64,000 nucleotides of DNA from Strigops habroptila (GCF_004027225.2 NW_022651112.1:1-64000); one strand, 5' to 3'; counted from the stretch's first letter, positions 37,824 through 49,149 are shown. Made by a program: numbers and translations. The notes: generated by a model not told the origin, from the letters alone.

Positions 37824-40800
37824 TTAACTTTGGGGGGGCATAAAGCACTTCATGTCGCAGTCCCTGTAGGGGAAAGGGGGGGTTAGAGGGGGGTTTGGGG
37901 TGCTGGGAGGCGGTTTTGGGGTGCTCAAGGGTGTTTTGGGGTGCTGGGGGGTATATTGGGATGCTGGGGGGGTGTTTTGGGGTACTGGGGTGCGGGTTTG
38001 TGGTGCTGGGGGTGTGTTTTGGGGTGCTGGGGGGTATATTGGGGTGCTGGGAGGGTGTTTTGGGGTGGTTTTGGGGTGCTGGGGGGTGGTTTGGGGTGCT
38101 TGGGGGTGTTCTGGGGTGCTGAGGGAGTGTTTTGGGGTGCTGAGGGAGTGTTTCGGGGTGCTGAGGGAGTGTTTCGGGGTGCTGGGGGGGGTGTTTTAGG
38201 GCAGTTTTGTGGTGCTGGGGGTATATTGGGGTGCTGGGGGGGTGTTTTGGGGTGATTTTGGGGTGCTTGGGGATGTTTTGGGGTGCTGAGGGAGTGTTTT
38301 GGGGTGCTGGGGGGTGGTTTTGGGGTGCAATGGGGCACTTTTGGGGTGCTGGGGGCGGCTTTGGGCTGCAATGGGGCAGTTTTGGGGTGCTGGGGGTATA
38401 TTGGGGTGCTGGGGGTGGTTTTGGGCTGCAATGGGGCAGTTTTGGGGTGCTGGGGGTATATTGGGGTGCTTGGGGGTGTTTTGGGGTACTGGGGGAGTGT
38501 TTTGGGGTACTGGGGGAGTGTTTTGGGGTGCTGGGGGGTGGTTTTGGGGTGCAATGGGGCAGTTTTGGGGTGCTGGGGGGTGGTTTTGGGGTGCAATGGG
38601 GCAGTTTTGGGCTGCTGGGGGGTGGTTTTGGGGTGCAGTGGGTGGTTTTGGGCTGCTGGGGGGTGGTTTTGGGGTGCAGTGGGTGGTTTTGAGGTGGTTT
38701 TGGGGTGCTGGGGGCAGTTTTGGGTTGCAATGGGGCAGTTTTGGGGTGCTGGAGGCTGTTTTGGGGCACTGGGGGGCATATTGGGGTGCTGGGGGACGGG
38801 TTTGGGGGTACCTGGGGTAACGTTGGCCCCGTTTGCGCCTGAATTCGGCCTCATCCACGGTCCATACGGCCCCGCGCACGTTCTCCACCCGCACGAAGCA
38901 CTTGTGCAGGCTCAGGTTGTGGCGAACGGCGTTCTGGGGGGGGGGGACCCCGAAAATTGGGGTGTTCCCCCCACCCCCATAGGGATTTGGGGGGGTCTGG
39001 GGCAGGTTAAAGGCGTTTTGGGGGGGCTCTGAGGTGTTTTATATGGGGTGGTGATGGAGAGAACTTGGGGTACCCCCCCAAAATGGGGGTGCTGGGGTAG
39101 TATTGGGGTCCCAATGGGGCACTTTGGGGGTGTCACTTGCTATGGGGCAGCTTTAGGGGTGAACCGAAAGGTTTGGGGACCCCCTTTCTTGGTGATGGAG
39201 GATGAAGGGGGAGAGTCCTTATAGTGTCATAAGGGGGTTCGGGGTGTCCCCCCTGAAGTGGGGGGGCTCAGTGGTGGGTTTGGGGGGGGTCTTTGAGGTG
39301 TTTTAAATGGGGTGGTGATGGAGAGAACTTGGGGTACCCCCCCAAAATGGGGGTGCTGGGGCAGTACTGGGGTCCCAATGGGGAAGTATTGGGGTCCCAA
39401 TGGGGCACTTTGGGGGTGTCACTTGCTATGGGGCAACTTTAGGGGTGAAATAGGAGGTTTGGGGACCCCCTTTCCAAGTGGTGGTGATGGAGGATGATGG
39501 GGGGGGGGTACCCCCAAAACGGGGGTGCTGGAGCAGTATTGGGGTCCCAATGGGGCACTTTGGGGGTGTCACTTGCTATGGGGCAGCATTTTGGGGTGAA
39601 CCAAGAGGTTTGGGGACCCCCTTTCCAAGTGGTGGTGATGGAGGATGATGGAGGGGGTACCCCCAAAACGGGGGTATTGGGGTCCCAATGGGGCACTTTG
39701 GGGGTGTCACTTGCTATGGGGCAGCTTTAGGGCTGAACCAAGAGGTTTGGTGAGTGATGGGGATGGAGGATGAAGGGGGGGGGTTGGTTTTGGGGGGTTC
39801 CTTATGGTATCATAAGCGGGTTTGGGGTGTCCCCCCGATGTGGGGGGGTCCGGGGGGGGATGTTGGGGTGCAGGGGGGGGGTCCCCACCTTCCAGGTCGC
39901 TGTGTTGTGCCGGAAGTAGCCGAACATGTGGCTGAACCAATGGTAGATCTCCCCCAGGGTCCGCTGCCGCTGGGGGGACTCCAGGATGGCCTATGGGGGG
40001 GGGGACATGGGTTTGGGGGGGCACAGTAGGGTTATGGGGGGCACATTTGGGGTACAACAGGGTTATGGGGGGGGTCACATTTGGGGGTACAAAAGGGTTG
40101 TGGAGGCACGTTTGGGGGTACAATAGGGATGTGGGGAGGCACATTTGGGGTACGACAGGGTTATGGGGGGCACATTTGGGGGTACAATAGGGATATGGGG
40201 GGGTCACATTTGGGGGTACAATAGGGTTATGGGGGGCACATTTGGGGGTACAATAGGGTTATGGGGGCACAGTTGGGGGTACAAAAGGGTTATGGGGGCA
40301 CATTTGGGGGTACAATAGGGTTATGGGGGCACGTTTGAGGTACAACAGGGTTATGGGGGGGTCACATTTGGGGGTACAAAAGGGTTATGGGGGCACATTT
40401 AGGGGTACAATAGGGATATGGGGGTCACATTTGGGGGTACAATAGGGATATGGGGGCACGTTTGGGGGTACAATAGGGATATGGGGGGCACATTTGGGGG
40501 TACAGTAGGGTTATGGGGCTCACATTTGGGGGTACAATAGGGTTATGGGGGCACATTTGGGGGTACGACAGTTATGGGGGCACATTTAGGGGTACAATAG
40601 GGATATAGGGGGGTACATTTGGGGGTACAATAGGGATATGGGGAGGCACGTTTGGGGGTACAATAGGGTTATGGGTGGCACATTTGGGGGTACAAAAGGG
40701 TTATGGGGGGCACATTTGGGGGTACAATAGGGATATGGGGGGTACATTTGGGGGTACAATAGGGATATGGGGAGGCACATTTGGGGGTACAATAGGGTTA

Positions 40801-42579
40801 TGGGTGGCACATTTGGGGGTACAAAAGGGTTATGGGGGGCACATTTGGGGGTACAATAGGGTTATGGGGGGGTCACACACATTTGGCTATAGGGGACATG
40901 GGGGGCTATAGGGGATGGGGGGGGGCTGTATGAGAAGGAGGGGGTGTAAGGGATATTGGGAGAGCTATGGGGGACTATAGGGGACCCGAGGGGGGTGTAT
41001 GGGGTGGGAGGGAGTGTAGGGACTTAGGGTGGGGCTATAGGGGACATAGGGGGCTATAGGGGACATGGGGGCGCTATGGGGGGCTATAGGGGACGGGGGG
41101 ATGTCACTGACCCAGCGGATGAGCATGGCATAGGTGTAGGGGGGGCGGGCAGTGCTGATCCTGTAATGCTCCAGCTCTGGGGGGGAGGGGGGGACATGGG
41201 GGGGGGGTCAGTGTGGACCCATCCCCTTGACCCCCCCGCACCCCCTTCCATGTCTTGGGGGGGTCCCCCCCAATGCCCCCCCCCCCCCATCCCCGGCTCT
41301 CACCTGGGCAGAGCCCCCCCTGCTCCAATGGGTGCCCCGGGGGGGGGGGCTCGGGCTCCCCCTCTGCTTTGGGACCCCAAATTGGGGGGGTCCCAACTTG
41401 ACCCTTCCCGGGGGGGGCCTGGAGGGGGACACACAGACACACATTGAGGTGATGGCAGCAGCTTGGGGGGGGCCCCAGCCCCTGTTTTGGGGTGTTCCCC
41501 CCCCCCCTCGTTCTTACCATAATGGGGGGGCCCCTCCGGATGAGCTGCGCCTGCAGCAGCCCCAGGCGGTGGCGCTCGCGAGCCAGCTGGGGGGGGGTAA
41601 ATGGGGGGGCACATATGGGATATAGGGGGGCAATGGGGGGCAATGGGAGGAGAAGGTTTGGGGGGGCACATATGGGATATGGGGGGCAATGGGAGCAGAT
41701 GAATGGGGGGGCAATGGGGAGGCAATGGGAGGAAATGGTTTGGGGGGGGCAATGGGGGGGCAACAGGAGGAGATAGTTGAGGGGCAATGGAAGGAGATGG
41801 GGGGCAATTGGGGGCAATGGGAGGAGATGGTTTGGGGGGGGCAATGGGAGGAGATGGGGGGCAATTGGGGGCAATGGGAGGAGGTGGTTTTTGGGGGGGG
41901 GGGGGTTGGGGTCCCCCCCTTTACCTGCTGCTCCAGCTCCTGGATGCGCTCCAGCTGCCGCAGGCACTGAGCCACCCCCCCCAGGTCACAACGGGGAGCC
42001 CTTGGGGGGGGGCACATCCATTGGGGGGGGGGGGGGGTCAGTGAGGACCCAAGATTTGGGGGGTGTCCCCCCCCCCAAAGCGGGTCCCCGCTCACCTGGG
42101 GGGCTGCTGCGGGGGGTCATTGCAGGGGGGGGTGGGCGAAGGGGCTCGGTCACGGGCGGGGGGGTCTTTGGGGCCCCATTCAAACGTGGGGAGACCTGAA
42201 AGAGGTTTGGGGGGGGGAATATAAAGGGGAGACCCCAATAGAAGGGGTGCATTGAGGGGGTATAAAAGAGGAGGGAGCCCTAAAATGGGGGGGGGGGGGT
42301 GTTACCATGCACCGGGGGGAGCCGTGTCCTCATCACCAGCACCCCGGGGTGGTGGATGTGCAGGAGGGGGGGGCACGACCCCCCCTTGGGCGGCACCTGT
42401 ATATATGTGTATATATATATATAAGGGGGGATATAAAGAGATGAACCCCCAAATCCTGACACCCCCCCCCATTGTGGACCCCAATATGGGGCTCTGCCCC
42501 CCCCACCTGCGTGTGCTGGGGGTCCCCGTGGGTCAGCACCGTGGGGCGATCCTGGGGGCTGCGGGGGGGGCGGCGCTGC
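37824..42579 (-). CDS. FOXP3: forkhead box P3, zipper and forkhead exons (extreme N-terminus unresolved)
   Basis: FOXP3 is the lineage-defining transcription factor of regulatory T cells. Ten phase-consistent exons: 42507-42579, 42306-42396, 42096-42195, 41925-42000, 41518-41586, 41304-41418, 41112-41176, 39889-39990, 38812-38933, 37824-37863 (283 codons). Human-like N-terminal matches are [21 protein letters not shown] (human LPPGINVASLEWVSREP) and [10 protein letters not shown]. The leucine zipper spans 41925-42000 and 41518-41586 ([16 protein letters not shown], then [12 protein letters not shown]). The forkhead runs from [12 protein letters not shown] through [16 protein letters not shown] and [14 protein letters not shown] to [26 protein letters not shown] and EFRRKR match FOXP3 rather than FOXP1/2/4. 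The C-terminus is short ([14 protein letters not shown]), as in FOXP3. No C2H2 zinc finger is visible. The start codon exon upstream of 42579 is not resolved. It lies tail-to-tail with CCDC22. Confidence 0.93.
37880..38800. repeat. minisatellite TTTTGGGGTGCTGGGGG in the last FOXP3 intron
   Basis: About 45 units of roughly 20 bp (GGTGCTGGGGGTGGTTTTGG). It separates the last forkhead exon from the 40-nt terminal exon. Confidence 0.92.
38990..39790. repeat. 140-290-bp tandem duplication within the FOXP3 forkhead intron
   Basis: CACTTTGGGGGTGTCACTTG recurs at about 39119, 39406, 39556 and 39696, with shared flanks (GGTGGTGATGGAG, GGTACCCCC). It lies between exons 39889-39990 and 38812-38933. Confidence 0.88.
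40010..40880. repeat. about 30-bp minisatellite in FOXP3 intron
   Basis: About 28 units of CACATTTGGGGGTACAATAG followed by GGTTATGGGGGG. Confidence 0.93.
41590..41905. repeat. minisatellite GGGGGGCAATGGGAGGAGAT
   Basis: Short array between the two FOXP3 leucine-zipper exons, units of about 25-40 bp. Confidence 0.8.
42397..42425. repeat. TA/TG microsatellite at a FOXP3 acceptor
   Basis: TATATATGTGTATATATATA takes the place of the polypyrimidine tract directly upstream (minus strand) of the acceptor of exon 42306-42396. Confidence 0.85.
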
Positions 42580-42814
42580 CTGGAGGGGGGGGATGTGTGA
42601 GACACCCCCCCCCCGAACCCCAATTCCCGCCCCCCCATCAACTGTGTGATAGGAGCGGCCGCGCACGAGGGCCCTGCGTCATGGTACGGCCCAACGCGTG
42701 TGTCCCCCCCCGCCGCCATCACTGTGGTACCCTCCAGTTACCCCCCAACCAGTATGGACTGGGCCCAATCCTGGTCCCCATTGGTACCCACTGGGCGCAT
42801 CCATAGGAGCTTTA

Positions 42815-43600
42815 TGGAGCTCCCAGTGCTCCCCATGTCCATCCCAGTGCCCTCCCAATCAATCCCAGTGCCCCCCATGTCCATCCCAGTCCATCCCAGT
42901 GCCCTTCCAATCCATCCCAGTGCCCCCATGTCCATCCCAGTGCCCTCCCAATCCATCCCAGTGCCCCCCATGTCCACCCCCAGTTCATCCCAGTGCCCCC
43001 CATGTCCATCCCAGTCCATCCCAGTGCCCTCCCAATCCATCCCAGTGCCCCCATGTCCATCCCAGTGCCCTCCCAATCCATCCCAGTGCCCCCATGTCCA
43101 TCCCAGTGCCCTCCCAATCCATCCCAGTGCCCTCCCAATGCATCCCATCCCTTCCCCAGTCCACTCCAGTGCCACCCAGTCCATCCCAGTGATTCCTTAG
43201 TCCATCCCAGTGCCCTCACAATCCATCCCAGTGCCCTCCCAATGCATCCCATCCCTTCCCCAGTCCACTCCAGTGCCACCCAGTCCATCCCAGTGATTCC
43301 TTAGTCCATCCCAGTGCCCTCACAATCCATCCCAGTGCCCCCCATGTCCATCCCCAGTTCATCCCAGTGACCCGTAGTCCATCCCAGTCCCCCTCCAGTC
43401 TTACCCAGCCCCTTCCAATCTCTCCCAGAAAGCCGCCATCCCTCCCAGTCCTCCCCAGTGCCGCCCAGTCCATCCCAGTAACCCCCCCAGTACCCTCCCA
43501 GCCTCCCATTTTCCCTCCCCAGTGCTCCTCCATCACCCCCCAGTCCATCCCAGTGCCCCCCAGTGCATCCCAAATGCCCCCCAGTGCCCCCGGTGCCGCA
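42815..43600. repeat. 21-bp minisatellite ATCCCAGTGCCCTCCCAATCC
   Basis: Units of ATCCCAGTGCCCTCCCAAT and CCATGTCCATCCCAGTGCC, about 30 copies, with an internal block duplicated at about 43130-43210 and 43240-43330. Confidence 0.9.
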
Positions 43601-43734
43601 GCTCACGGGTCCCGGGCCCCCGCCATGGCTCTGGGTGACACCCGGTGCCTCCACCCTTGATTTATAGACGGGAAACCACAGCCCTGAGTCACGGCGGGGG
43701 CGGGATGGGGGGGGATGGGCCCCCCCAGACCCAA

Positions 43735-45040
43735 AATGAACCCGAAACAGCGACAGACCCCCCGAAACGCACAGAAATGGCCCCAAAATGGGCAGAAATA
43801 GCCCAAAACGCACGGAAAAGCCCCCAAAAAGGGCAGTAAAGCCCAAAATGCATAGAAATAGCCCCAAAATGGGCAGAAATACCCCCAAACGGACAGAAAT
43901 ATCCCTCAAAATGCATAGAAATAGCCCAAAATGCATAGAGATACCCAAAATGCACAGAAATACCCCCAAATGCATAGAAATACACCAAAGTGCACAGAAA
44001 TGCTCTGAAGTGCACAGAAACACTGTGAAACACACAGAAATATGCCAAAAATGCACCAAAATGCCCCGAAATACCCAAAAAATACCCAAAAAATGCATAG
44101 AAATATGCCAAAAATGCATAGAAATGCCAAAAATTGCACAGAAATACCCCACAATGCACAGAAATACCCCAAAATGCACAGCAATAGCCCGAAAATGCAT
44201 GGAAATACCTGAAATACACAGAAATACCCCCGAAATGCCCCAAAATGCACAGAAATGCCCCGAAATGCAACTAAATACACCAAAAATGCAGAGAAATATC
44301 CCAAAAATGCATAAAATACCCCCAAATGCACAGAAATACCCCAAAATGCAGAGAAATACACCAAAAATGCATATAAATACCTCAAAAAGCACAGAAATAC
44401 CCCAAAATGCTCAGAAATATCCCAAAATACACAGAAATGCCCCGAAAATGCATAGAAACACCCCAAAATGCATAGAAACACCCCAAAATGGCTGCGAACA
44501 GACGCCTCGATGAGCGGCCTCAAAATGAGAAGAAACAGCCCAAAATGAGCAGGTAGAAACACCCCAAATAAGGCAGGAAGAGACACCTCAAAATGAGGAG
44601 AAACACCCCAAAAAGCCCAGGCTGAGACACCCCAAATTGGCCAAAGACACCCCAAAATAAGGAGAAATACCCCAAAATGAGGGCACAAACGCCTTAAAAT
44701 GGCCGGATAGAGACAGCCCGGAACAACGAGGGAGAAACACAACGAAACCTGTAGAAACACCCCAAAAAAGGTCCTTGCAGACACCCTGAATTGACCAAAG
44801 ACAACCCAAAATGGGGGGGAAATGCCCCAAAACAGCCGTGCAAAGACACCTTAAAATGTCCATAAAGAGACACTTCAAAATGAGGAGAAACACCCCAAAA
44901 TGAGCAGGTAGAAACAACACAAATAGGGCAGAAACACCCCAAAATGAGGAGAAACACCCCAAAAATAACTGGGTAAAAAACACCCTAAAATGCTGGACAG
45001 AAACACCCCAAAATGAGGAGAAAAGTCCCCTTGAAGCAGG
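43735..45040. repeat. A-rich minisatellite CAGAAATACCCCAAAATGCA
   Basis: About 60 degenerate units of 19-22 bp. The variant at 44560-45040 reads GAGAAACACCCCAAAATGAG. Confidence 0.92.
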
Positions 45041-45695
45041 TAGATGGTGACACCCCAAAACAGGGGTTTTCCCCCCAATTCCTATGTCCAAACACTCCAA
45101 AACTCCCTAAACTACCCCAAAAAGACACTGTTGGCAAAAGAAGCTCAACCACTGAACCTCAAAATGCGGTAAATGGCCCCAAAAGGCCCCAAACTGTGCC
45201 CCAAAACAGCTCAGAAAGGGTAAACCCCCCCCTTATACCCCCTCCCCACAAGGGTTTTGAGCCCCAGGCCCCAATTCCTGCCCTTTTGGCGCCCCCGAAA
45301 CTGGCTGGTTTTGATGGTATTTGGCTTTTTTGCCCCAAATCTGCGCTGTTTGAACCCAAAACTGCTCCTGGTTTCGGGGGGGATGTGTTTTGTTGTCTCC
45401 CCCCAACCCCCCCCCCGGACTTCCCCGGCTCGAAGCGACTTGAAACTTGCCCTTAAGACAGCAGGAAACGGGGGGGGGGGGGGGGCGGGATGGGTGCACG
45501 ACACCAGCGCAGGGCCCCCCCCCCCAAATTACACACCCCCCCATAGGGATATAGGGACCCCCCCCATTCCCGTGTCACCCATGTGCAGGCGTGTGCACAA
45601 TGCTCGTGCAAAGCCCCCCCCCCCCCCCCCCCCCCCCCCAATCCTCATGCAAAGGGGTGTTGGGGTGCAAGCCCCCCCCCCAATAACCCACTCAC

Positions 45696-45770
45696 CAGCA
45701 GCACCTCGCTTGCTGCCAGCCCCACCCGCAGCACCCCGCTTTTATGGTCGTTCCCCCCCCGTGATGTCAG
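45696..45770 (-). promoter_or_regulatory. candidate FOXP3 TATA promoter and noncoding first exon
   Basis: On the minus strand a CRE/AP-1-like TGACATCA (45762-45769) is followed by CATAAAAGC (TATA-like, 45739-45746). About 45 bases further on is a strong donor, CTGCTG|GTGAGTGGG (exon edge at 45696). Mammalian FOXP3 also starts with an untranslated exon several kb upstream of the coding exons. The link to FOXP3 rests on orientation and position only. Confidence 0.4.
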
Positions 45771-46149
45771 AGAACCCTCCCCCTCCTTAAAGATGGGGGG
45801 GTGGTCGTGGAGGGGTGTTCCCCCCCCCAAATCCGCCCCTCTCCCTATGGGGATGGGGGGGGGCAACATCACCGCCCCAAAGGTTCACTTGTTGCCTATT
45901 GGGGGGCACAAAGGGGTGAACGCAGCTGGGGGAACCCCACTTTGGCCCCAGTACACCCCCCCCCCAAGGGGTGCACACATCTGGGGGTCCCCCAATTTGC
46001 CCTCCCCCATATGCCTTTAACACCTCCCCAACAAAAACACCCTCACCATTGATCGTGTCCCGTCCCACCCCCAGTCACCAGGACCCCCCCCGAAACACCC
46101 CTCGGGGGGGACACAGTCACCCTTGGGGGGGGGGGCTGTGTGTGCCGAG

Positions 46150-46519
46150 TTCCAACCCCCCCCGCCCCAGACCACGTTGACCACGCTCCCCTCTTTCCCG
46201 CCATCGCCGAGGGACCGCCACAGGCCACGCCCACCCATCGTGAGACCACGCCCTCTCCAAATCGAGCCACGCCCCCTCCGTGCAAGCCCCGCCCTCGCCC
46301 TGGTTCCCCAACGCCTTTTAGGCCACACCCCCTTATCCGTAGGCCCCGCCCACTGCTCTGCCAGGCACCGCCCACTCCCCACAGACCTCTGCCTACTCCG
46401 CCCTCAGACCACGCCCCCTTACCCACAAACCACGCCCCCCTCCGCCCTCCAAGCCCCGCCTCCCCTCCGCGCAGACTCCAGCCCCGCCCCTTTCCGCGCA
46501 GGCTCCGCCCCCTCCCGCC
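46150..46519 (+). promoter_or_regulatory. PPP1R3F promoter, GC/CACCC-box array
   Basis: About 15 repeats of CCACGCCCC and CCCCGCCC (Sp/KLF-type boxes) immediately precede the PPP1R3F ATG. The region is head-to-head with FOXP3. Confidence 0.6.
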
Positions 46520-48163
46520 ATGGCGCGCTCACCCGCCTCCGCCGCGGCGGCGGCGCCCCCCCCGTGGCCGGACTCCCGGCATGCCCCGCGCGGGGGGGGC
46601 CCCCCCCAGCATGCCCCACACCCCTCGCCCCCCCCTTCCAGCCCCACACATGCCCCCCCCTCACCCCATAACCCCGACGGCCTCTGCACCCCCCCCTCCA
46701 TCCCTATCCCCATCCGGGACTCTTGGACCCCACCGGGACACCCCGAGACCCCCCCGGGACACCCCGAGACCCCCCCCGGGGTGGGGGGGTCCCGGAGGGT
46801 TCTATTCGCTGACGCTTTGGGGCTCCCCCTCGCTCGCCTGCGGCAATACCGGCCCTGGGACCCCCGAGGGAGGGGGGGGCACCCGGTGGGAGGGGAGGGG
46901 CGAGGAGGGGGGGAGTGGGGCGAGGGGGGGGAGCAGCCCCCCGGGAGCTGGATGAGGCCTGGGAAGGGCAGGTAAGAGATATGGGGGTGGTGGTAAACCG
47001 CATGGGGGTGTCCCCCCCAATGGGGTCATCCCCCCCCTCCCTGCATGTGCACCCCTAAATGGGGGGAGGGTCGGGGGTGGTGGTGTTCGGGCATGCTTGG
47101 GACCCCCCCTCTTGAATGTATGGGGTACCCAAATAGGGGTCCCCAATAGGTGTGGGGGGGATGCAGATGATGCCCCCCCTCTGCTTTTTTGGGGGGGTTG
47201 CTATAGTGACATCCCCCCCGTCCCCTCCCTAAAAGGCCACAGGAGGCAGAGGATGCGCAGCCCCCACCCCCTGACAACCATATGGGTAAGTATCACCCCC
47301 CCAATAGCTATTTGGGGGGTACCCCCCCAATTTAAGGGTTATTCCCCCCAATTTAAGGGGTACCCCCCAATACTAGTGGTACCCCCACCAATTTTAGGGG
47401 TATCCCCCCCACTTTTAGAGTTATCCCCCCCTAATTTTAGGGGTATTCTCTCCCCAGTTTTAGGGGTACCCCCCCATTGTAAGGCTCCCATTAGGGCGGG
47501 TACCCCCGCATTATAATGCTCCCACCCCAACATTAGGGGTACCCTCATTTGGGGGTCCCCCACTTCACCCCCCTTCCATCCCACAGAGCCTGACCCATCC
47601 CCAACGCCCCCCCCGGATGCGGAGCAGCCCCTTATACAGGTGAGACAATCTCCCCCCACTCTCCAGAAGTGGGGTAGCCCCCCCCCAAAAGGGGTACCCC
47701 AAAAGAAGGGGGTACCCCACAATGCTGCCCCCCACCCCCCCCATAGGGTGCTGAGGAGGAGGCGGTGGCGCGGGAGCTGGAGCAGCTTTACCTGTCCCAC
47801 CTCCGGCGGCAACGGGGGGAGCCCGGTGACAACGGGGACCCCCCCCCCCGAAACGGGGGTCCCCCATTGCCCGAGCGAGCCCCCAACACCTCCTTAGCCA
47901 ATGAGATGGCGCTGCATTACGAAGCGGGGGGGGGGCGCCGCAGCCCCCCCGTGCTGTTGGGGAGGGGGGGGCCGGTGGAAGGGGCGTTGTTGGTACCAGC
48001 CAGGCCCCCCCGGGGCCGGGGGGGTGGCTTGGGGGGGGCCCTGAGGGGTTGTGGGGTGCTGTTGGCATTGGCTGTGCTGGTACCGGTGGCTTGGGGGGAC
48101 GGGGGGGGCCCCACTGCTGCACTGGCATTGGGGCTCTACCTGGCACTGGCCTGGCTCACATAA
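46520..48163 (+). CDS. PPP1R3F: protein phosphatase 1 regulatory subunit 3F, short form
   Basis: PPP1R3F targets PP1 to glycogen. Exons: 46520-46971, 47236-47285, 47587-47639, 47747-48163, in phase, 323 aa against about 800 in human. Exon 1 holds the PP1-docking RVxF motif in RRVLFADALGLPLARLRQY, nearly identical to the human segment. The last exon has ARELEQLYLSHLRRQR and ends in a hydrophobic C-terminal anchor (VLLALAVLVPVAW ... LALGLYLALAWLT). No carbohydrate-binding CBM21 domain is seen between them. The G-rich end of exon 1 also reads RELDEAWEGQ in another frame, so a homopolymer error there is possible. The identification rests on the RVxF block, the tail anchor and the position head-to-head with FOXP3. 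Confidence 0.82.
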
Positions 48164-49030
48164 AGGGGGGGACACACCCCAAATTACCCCCCCCTTATGT
48201 ATTATCACCCCTGAAAGTGTGCGACACCCCAAAATCAGAGGGGGCCTATTGAAGTGCACCCCCAAACTGCCGTGGGGGGGTGGCGGTGATCATGTGGGAC
48301 CCCCCCTCCTATGTGCCCCCCCCTCCTCATGGGTGTTTGGGGTGCCCCTGTGTATATATACCTATAGAAAGCCAGTCTCCCCGAGTCCTTGTGGGGATGA
48401 TTGTGATGGGAGGGGGAATTTGGGGTGCGGGGGGGAAGTTGGGGGGGGTGTTGACTGTCCCCATTTGGGGGGGGGCTGGTTTCCCTCCCATCTCCCTTCT
48501 CTGTCGCAGCCGTTTCCTGCCCCTGGGGAAGGTCCCCAGTAAAGGTCAGGGGCCCTGTGGGTGACAAACAGCCAGGCCCCCCCCGGGAGATGGGGTGGGG
48601 GCTCAGCCTCAATGTCATATCGTGGCCTTATTGTCACGACAGACGGGGGGTGCAGCCCCTTGGGAGTAGTGGGGAGGGGGGTGGTCTTCAGCCCACATTG
48701 AGGATGCTGAGGGGGGGTCCTCAGCCTGTGGAAGGAAGCCGGGGGGGGTGTCCTCAGCCCACTGGGGGGGTCCTCAACCTACAGAAAGCAATTGAGGGGA
48801 TCCTCAACTCTCAATGAGGTGGGGGTCCATACACCATAGAAGATTGATGGGGGGGTCCTGAGTCTCCTGCGGGGAGCTGGGGGGGGTCCAGTGCCCCTAA
48901 ATGGAGGCTTGGGGTGGTCCTGAGCCCTTATGGAGGCAGCCGAGGGGGGGGTCCTAGCCCCTGCATGGGCTCAATGGGTGGAGGGGGGCCTTCACACCCG
49001 CAGTGGGCACATGTTTCCCTCCCGCCACCA

Positions 49031-49114
49031 TTACCCGCCAAAAGCGGCTGCGCTGATTGGCTGCCCGATCGCCGCGTTGCTCCGCCCACTTCCCAGAGGT
49101 GTTGCCACGGTAAC
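49031..49114. promoter_or_regulatory. orphan promoter-like cluster: E2F, NF-Y and RFX sites
   Basis: TTACCCGCCAAAA (49031-49043) is an inverted E2F-type TTTTGGCGGG. ATTGG (49055-49059) is an inverted CCAAT. GTTGCCACGGTAAC (49101-49114) is a textbook RFX X-box. All fall within 84 bp of CpG-rich DNA. Both flanking genes end here rather than start. Confidence 0.5.
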
Positions 49115-49149
49115 TGGAGAAGGGGCGGGCAGGGCGACCCCCGGCGGCG

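Larger units (their letters stand above)
42580..45695. other. FOXP3 5' region / first intron, minisatellites
   Basis: Likely the long first intron of FOXP3. It contains 21-bp units at about 42815-43600 (TCCCAGTGCCCTCCCAATCC) and A-rich units of about 19-22 bp at 43735-45040 (CAGAAATACCCCAAAATGCA). The A-rich array is unusual in this G/C-rich window. A possible initiator peptide (MTQGPRARPLL, minus strand, about 42650-42680) resembles the mammalian MPNPRPGKPS start, but no clean donor is seen. There is no other coding signal. Confidence 0.55.

Noticed and set aside
37824-39990. Forkhead belonging to FOXP1, FOXP2 or FOXP4
   Set aside because: Those have IRQAIMES, IYSWFTR and VEYQKRR with a long C-terminal tail. 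Here RWAILES, IYHWF, EFRRKR and a short tail match FOXP3.
40010-40880. CRISPR-like regular repeat array
   Set aside because: Units are contiguous minisatellite copies without unique spacers, in a vertebrate intron.
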